From NCBI GenBank assembly GCA_958295735.1, contig OY282369.1, positions 186,001-250,000 of the forward strand: a stretch of 64,000 bases of DNA, given 5' to 3'. Below the pieces are notes generated by a model. That model searched no databases. It saw nothing but the letters and a program-made list of their open reading frames with translations, and was not told the DNA's origin. A program made the translations under genes and the position numbers. Shown piece after piece: positions 60,753 to 64,000 of the stretch; positions within the stretch are counted from its first letter, which is position 1, and each line of letters begins with the position of its first letter. The stretch is from an uncultured Candidatus Cenarchaeum sp. (GTDB taxonomy: Archaea; Thermoproteota; Nitrososphaeria; Nitrososphaerales; Nitrosopumilaceae).

Positions 60753-60759
60753 CTTATAC
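60753..60759 (+). promoter_or_regulatory. TATA box for the alcohol dehydrogenase gene
   Basis: CTTATAC, 25 nt upstream of GTG 60781. Confidence 0.7.
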
Positions 60760-60780
60760 GGCCCCCCGGCCGCGGCCGCC

Positions 60781-61824
60781 GTGAAGGCCGCGTTCGCCGC
60801 AGGCTCCTCCGTGGAGGTGAGGGAGGTCGAGGCGCCGCGGCCCGGGCCGGGCGACGTGCTGGTCAGGATGGCCTCGTGCGGGATATGCGGCTCGGACGTC
60901 GAGAAGGTGTACGGGAGCTACGGGCAGCCGTCCACGAGGCTCGGGCACGAGCCGGCCGGCGTCGTGGAGGAGGCGGGGCCCGGCGCGGCCGGCGGCCTGG
61001 AAAGGGGCGACCGCGTCTTCACGCACCACCACGTCCCGTGCTATTCGTGCCACTACTGCAGGAACGGCAGCGAGACCATGTGCCCGAGGTACTACTCGTC
61101 GAACCTGTCCCCCTGCGGCCTGGCCGAGAGGTACCTGGTGCCGGCCTGGAACGTGGAGCGCGGGGGCGTGCTGAGGCTGCCCGACGGGATGGGCTTCGGG
61201 GAGGCGGCCATGATCGAGCCGCTCGCGTGCTGCGTCAGGGCGTGGAACAAGGCGGCCCGCCGCGCGGTCGGCTCGGTGGCCGTGTACGGGGCGGGGCCGG
61301 CCGGCGTGATGCACGCCATGCTGGCGCGGCGGCGCGGCGCGGAGAGGGCCTTCTGCCTGGACGTCAACGGGTTCCGGCTGCGGTTCGCCGAAAAGGCCGC
61401 CGGCTGGGACGGGCTGGAGGCCGTCAGGGCCGACGATCCGGGCAGGCTGGACAGGATGGCGGCCGGCACGGGCGGCCGCGGCGTCGACCTGGCCGTGGTG
61501 GCCACCTCGAACATGCGGGCCCTGGACGACGCGATGCGCGCCGTCAGGAAGGGGGGGACGGTGCTCGTCTTCGGCGTCCCGCCCAGGGGGCACGAGATGC
61601 GGTTCCGCGTGGCCGAGGCCTACTCCAGGGAGGTGACCTTGGAGTCGAGCTACGCCGCCTCGGACGCCGACACGGCGGCCGCCCTGGGCATGGTGGCCGG
61701 CGGGGAGGTGGACGTCGGCTGCCTGATCACCCACAGGTACCGGCTGGACGACTCCGCCGAGGCCTTCGAGCGGGCCCGGAGCGGCGAGGGCGCCATGAAG
61801 GTCGTCGTCGGCTCCGGCGAGTGA
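60781..61824 (+). CDS. zinc-dependent medium-chain alcohol/polyol dehydrogenase
   Basis: 347 aa. Catalytic zinc ligands: Cys in SCGICGSDVEK and His-Glu in LGHEPAGVVEE. The structural zinc lobe is intact: CYSCHYCRNGSETMC. NAD(P)-binding fold begins VAVYGAGPAGVMHAML (GxGPxG). LITHRYRLDDSAEAFERA is the usual C-terminal signature. Closest in pattern to threonine/sorbitol-dehydrogenase-like zinc enzymes; substrate cannot be fixed by eye. GTG 60781 is leaderless. Confidence 0.92.
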   Translation: MKAAFAAGSSVEVREVEAPRPGPGDVLVRMASCGICGSDVEKVYGSYGQPSTRLGHEPAGVVEEAGPGAAGGLERGDRVFTHHHVPCYSCHYCRNGSETMCPRYYSSNLSPCGLAERYLVPAWNVERGGVLRLPDGMGFGEAAMIEPLACCVRAWNKAARRAVGSVAVYGAGPAGVMHAMLARRRGAERAFCLDVNGFRLRFAEKAAGWDGLEAVRADDPGRLDRMAAGTGGRGVDLAVVATSNMRALDDAMRAVRKGGTVLVFGVPPRGHEMRFRVAEAYSREVTLESSYAASDADTAAALGMVAGGEVDVGCLITHRYRLDDSAEAFERARSGEGAMKVVVGSGE

Positions 61825-61927
61825 CGTGGGAGACACCTCCCGCGCGGCGGCCCGGCGCGCCGCCGGCCGCTGCCGTCCGGGGGCGCGGCGGGAAGGGGGA
61901 GGCAAGCGCGCCGCCGGTCAAAGGCAG

Positions 61928-61937
61928 TATTTTTAAC
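61928..61937 (+). promoter_or_regulatory. TATA box ~210 bp before the methyltransferase
   Basis: TATTTTTAAC; transcription would start near 61955-61960, giving either a ~185-nt leader or a small basic ORF (GTG 61951 to 62139, 62 aa, Arg/Gly-rich, doubtful) before the methyltransferase. Confidence 0.55.
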
Positions 61938-62143
61938 GCCCGCGCGGGGCGTGGAGGCGTTGGCGCGCCGGAGGCGGGACCGGGCCCGGTTCGCGGCCGG
62001 GCCCGCCCGATCAAGCGGCCGGGGCGGTCCGCGGGGGCGCGCGTGCGCGGTCCCGCGCCCCGCGGCCGGGCGGCCCGGAATGCGGCGGGTCCCCGGGCCC
62101 GCGGCCGGGGGCGGCGGGGTTCCGGCGGGGGCCGCGTGACGGC

Positions 62144-62851
62144 GTGCCCAAGAACGGAATCGCGGTCGCCCCCGCACGGGACGTCTTCGACACGCTGAGG
62201 TCCGTCAAGGAACGCGCGGCGGCCGTGGTGCTCGATCCTTGGTACAACCGGGGGGTGGGGGGAACGCGCGCCGACTACGACGACTGGCTGGGCAGGGTGG
62301 TGGAAGCCTCCTTCGGCGCGGCCGACCACGTCTTTGTCTGGGGCTTTCCGGACATCGTGTGCCGCGTGCTGGGCCGCCTCCCGGAGGGCACGGAACTCGT
62401 GGCGTGGCTCACGTGGTACTACAAGAACTGCCCCTCGGTGATACGCGGGTGGCGCCCCGCGCAGTACTCGTGCCTCCACCTGGCCGAAAAGGGCGCGGCC
62501 GTGTACCCGGAGCACTTCATGACGCCGGAACAGGCGGAAAAATACCGGGCGGGCGGGATGAGGTACGTCCCGGGTCCGCCGTCCGTGATCGAGGCGCCGC
62601 TCAACATAGGGTTCGTCGGGCGCGGCGAGCAGACGGGGCATCCCGCGCAGAAACCGGTCAAGGCGATAGAGCCGCTCGTGAAGATGTCGAGCATGGAGGG
62701 CGATCTGATCGTGGATCCGATGTGCGGCGCGGGCACGACGGGGGTGGCGTGCGCGGGGCTCAAGCGCAGGGCCGTGCTGTCGGACGAGTCAAAAGAATAC
62801 GTCAAGATCACCAAGGAAAGGCTGAAGTCGGCACGCGGGGGGCCCAAGTAG
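62144..62851 (+). CDS. orphan beta-class DNA methyltransferase (DPWY type)
   Basis: 235 aa. Motif IV comes first as AVVLDPWYNRGVGG (DPPY variant DPWY), and the AdoMet-binding FxGxG-like motif I is near the C-terminus as DLIVDPMCGAGTTGVACAGLKRRAVLSDES; this IV-to-I order is that of beta-class amino-methyltransferases (N4-cytosine or N6-adenine). HPAQKPVKAIEPLVKMSSMEGD is the typical motif X region. No restriction partner is adjacent, so probably a regulatory or protective orphan enzyme. GTG 62144 directly precedes the family-like N-terminus. Confidence 0.88.
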   Translation: MPKNGIAVAPARDVFDTLRSVKERAAAVVLDPWYNRGVGGTRADYDDWLGRVVEASFGAADHVFVWGFPDIVCRVLGRLPEGTELVAWLTWYYKNCPSVIRGWRPAQYSCLHLAEKGAAVYPEHFMTPEQAEKYRAGGMRYVPGPPSVIEAPLNIGFVGRGEQTGHPAQKPVKAIEPLVKMSSMEGDLIVDPMCGAGTTGVACAGLKRRAVLSDESKEYVKITKERLKSARGGPK

Positions 62852-63339
62852 GCCGCGCGGGGATCAGCAAACGGCGCCGCCGGCGCCCGGCCCTTAAGCG
62901 GCAGGGGGCGCTCTTTTTCGGCAGCCCCGGAACGGCCGCGGGCGGGGCGCGGCCGATCGAGGCCGCCGGGGATCCCGGCGCCGGCAGGGTCCCCGAAGAC
63001 CGGCGCCGGGGGAGGTGCCAGAACCGCGCGGACCGCGGCCGCGCGATGCCGGCGCGGAAAAACGCGGGGTTGTCGGGGGTGGGCGGGTACCCCGCGCCGG
63101 ACGCGGCAAAGCGCCCTTTGTTCGGCGGACGAACTCCGTGAACGTGTCCAGGTGGGCGGGTACCCCGCGCCGGACGCGGCAAAGCGCCCCAATCCAGACG
63201 GGCGGGCGCGGCCCGCCCCCGAGCGCGGGCGGCAGCCCGGCCGGCGGAGGAGCCGGTCGCCCGGGGCGCCGTTCCCAGATCCGGATGCCCGGGGGCCGCG
63301 CGGCCCGGCGCGGCCGCATCGGGCCGCCCCCGGAAAAAG
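62852..63339. other. intergenic with a 39-bp repeat pair
   Basis: No gene. Contains the repeat pair listed next. Confidence 0.5.
63078..63189. repeat. pair of 39-bp direct repeats, 73-bp spacing
   Basis: GGTGGGCGGGTACCCCGCGC... at 63078-63116 and 63151-63189, identical, separated by a 34-bp spacer holding GTTCGGCGGACGAAC, a small hairpin. Confidence 0.88.
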
Positions 63340-63348
63340 GCTTAAGAC
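63340..63348 (+). promoter_or_regulatory. TATA box for gene 63371
   Basis: GCTTAAGAC, 27 nt upstream of ATG 63371. Confidence 0.65.
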
Positions 63349-63370
63349 GGGCGCCCTCCCCCGCCACCCC

Positions 63371-64000
63371 ATGGACTGGGGCCTCAAGAGCAGGATGGCC
63401 GACATAGTGAGGCCCGAGGACGGCAGGGCGGTCATGCTGGCGGTCGACCACGGGTACTTTCTGGGCCCCACCGAGAGGCTCGAGGATCCGGCCGCGGCCG
63501 TCGGGCCGCTCCTGGAGCACTGCGACTCGCTCATGGTGACGCGGGGCGTGCTGCGCAACTGCGTCGATGCGGCGCGCAGGGTCCCCGTCGTGCTCAGGGT
63601 GTCCGGCGGCGCCAGCATCGTGGGCGCCGACCTGTCCGACGAGCGGATAACCACCAGCGTGAAGGAGGCCGTGCGGCTCAACGCCAGCGCCGTCGCCATG
63701 TCGGTGTTCGTCGGGGCCAGGCACGAGCACCAGACCATAGCGGGCCTCGGCAGGCTGGTGAACGAGGCGGAGGAGTACGGCATCCCCGTGCTGGCGGTCA
63801 CCGCGGTCGGGAAGGAGATGGCCAGGGACGCGCGGTACCTCTCGCTGGCGTGCAGGATCGCGGCCGAGCAGGGGGCGCGCATCGTGAAGACGTACTACTG
63901 CGAGGGGTTCGAGAAGGTGGCCGGCTCGTGCCCCGTCCCGGTCATAATAGCCGGCGGCAAGAAGATCCCCGAGGCCGACGCGTTGCGGCTCGCCGCCGAC
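63371..64000 (+). CDS. DhnA/LsrF-type class I aldolase, N-terminal part
   Basis: The frame stays open to the window end (210 codons seen). MDWGLKSRMADIVRPEDGRAVMLAVDHGYFLGPTERLEDP is the N-terminal signature of the DhnA/LsrF family (archaeal fructose-bisphosphate aldolase, 2-amino-3,7-dideoxy-heptulosonate synthase and LsrF thiolase). The Schiff-base lysine strand is visible in ARIVKTYYCEGFEKV, followed by VPVIIAGGKK. Which member it is cannot be decided; marine thaumarchaeal homologues are often annotated LsrF-like. The start is leaderless. Confidence 0.88.
   Translation, partial: MDWGLKSRMADIVRPEDGRAVMLAVDHGYFLGPTERLEDPAAAVGPLLEHCDSLMVTRGVLRNCVDAARRVPVVLRVSGGASIVGADLSDERITTSVKEAVRLNASAVAMSVFVGARHEHQTIAGLGRLVNEAEEYGIPVLAVTAVGKEMARDARYLSLACRIAAEQGARIVKTYYCEGFEKVAGSCPVPVIIAGGKKIPEADALRLAAD

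Overview
The window is very GC-rich DNA (well above 65% G+C by eye) from an archaeon, most likely a marine Nitrososphaerota (Thaumarchaeota) of the Nitrosopumilales/Cenarchaeales type, possibly a host-associated (sponge-symbiont-like) lineage. The evidence is GatAB amidotransferase, stand-alone Lrp ligand domains, an archaeal ornithine cyclodeaminase-like enzyme (TIGR00300 type), and a giant surface protein built of the Ig-like repeats known from Cenarchaeum and Nitrosopumilus. AT-rich TATA boxes stand out of the GC background, and about twenty lie 25-28 nt upstream of a start codon (often GTG or TTG), the layout of leaderless archaeal transcripts. I used this spacing to choose most starts. 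Lineage is inference; no search was run.

Layout. 1-6.4 kb is ordinary chromosome: gatA end, gatB, threonine ammonia-lyase, an unknown gene, a small membrane protein, a zinc-ribbon microprotein and a class III nucleotide cyclase. 7-15.6 kb is an accessory island: a MITE with 8-bp target duplications, a Pro-rich leucine-zipper protein, a Type ISP restriction-modification gene interrupted at a 10-G tract, a 46-aa leader gene and two IS481-type elements side by side. 16.5-22.9 kb holds a Hel308-like helicase with degraded motifs, a DUF6659-like gene, a VOC protein between two tandem-repeat arrays, a nest of three MITEs, and a two-helix membrane protein with 33-bp repeats. 22.9-28.1 kb contains a three-repeat CRISPR-like array, a surface protein with an Ala/Gly/Glu repeat tract, a small membrane protein and a band-7 protein.

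28.5-42.1 kb is a single 4,527-aa gene for an exported, membrane-anchored giant protein with 31 Ig-like repeats, three nearly identical 1,068-bp super-repeats, a (PPPGNGTVM)n linker, a poly-Gly run and a CFI-box C-terminus. 42.5-47.5 kb carries a membrane protein, two overlapping Lrp ligand-domain genes, a histone-H1-like Lys/Pro/Ala repeat protein, a possible ADP-ribosyltransferase and an unknown gene. 47.7-51.2 kb is a graveyard of decayed IS481 and IS630 copies and MITEs. 51.3-54.8 kb is chromosomal again: wHTH regulator, membrane protein, tRNA-Phe, cobalamin adenosyltransferase, HD hydrolase and a small conserved protein. After an IS630 insertion (56.8-57.9 kb) come the ornithine cyclodeaminase-like enzyme, a zinc alcohol dehydrogenase, an orphan beta-class DNA methyltransferase and the start of an LsrF/DhnA-type aldolase.

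The most novel material is the repeat biology: two related families of 91-92-bp palindromic MITEs with 8-bp target duplications, a TA-flanked MITE nested inside one of them, and a recurring pattern of ~31-39-bp repeats spaced 70-74 bp apart at seven loci. One of these loci has unrelated spacers, like a minimal CRISPR array.
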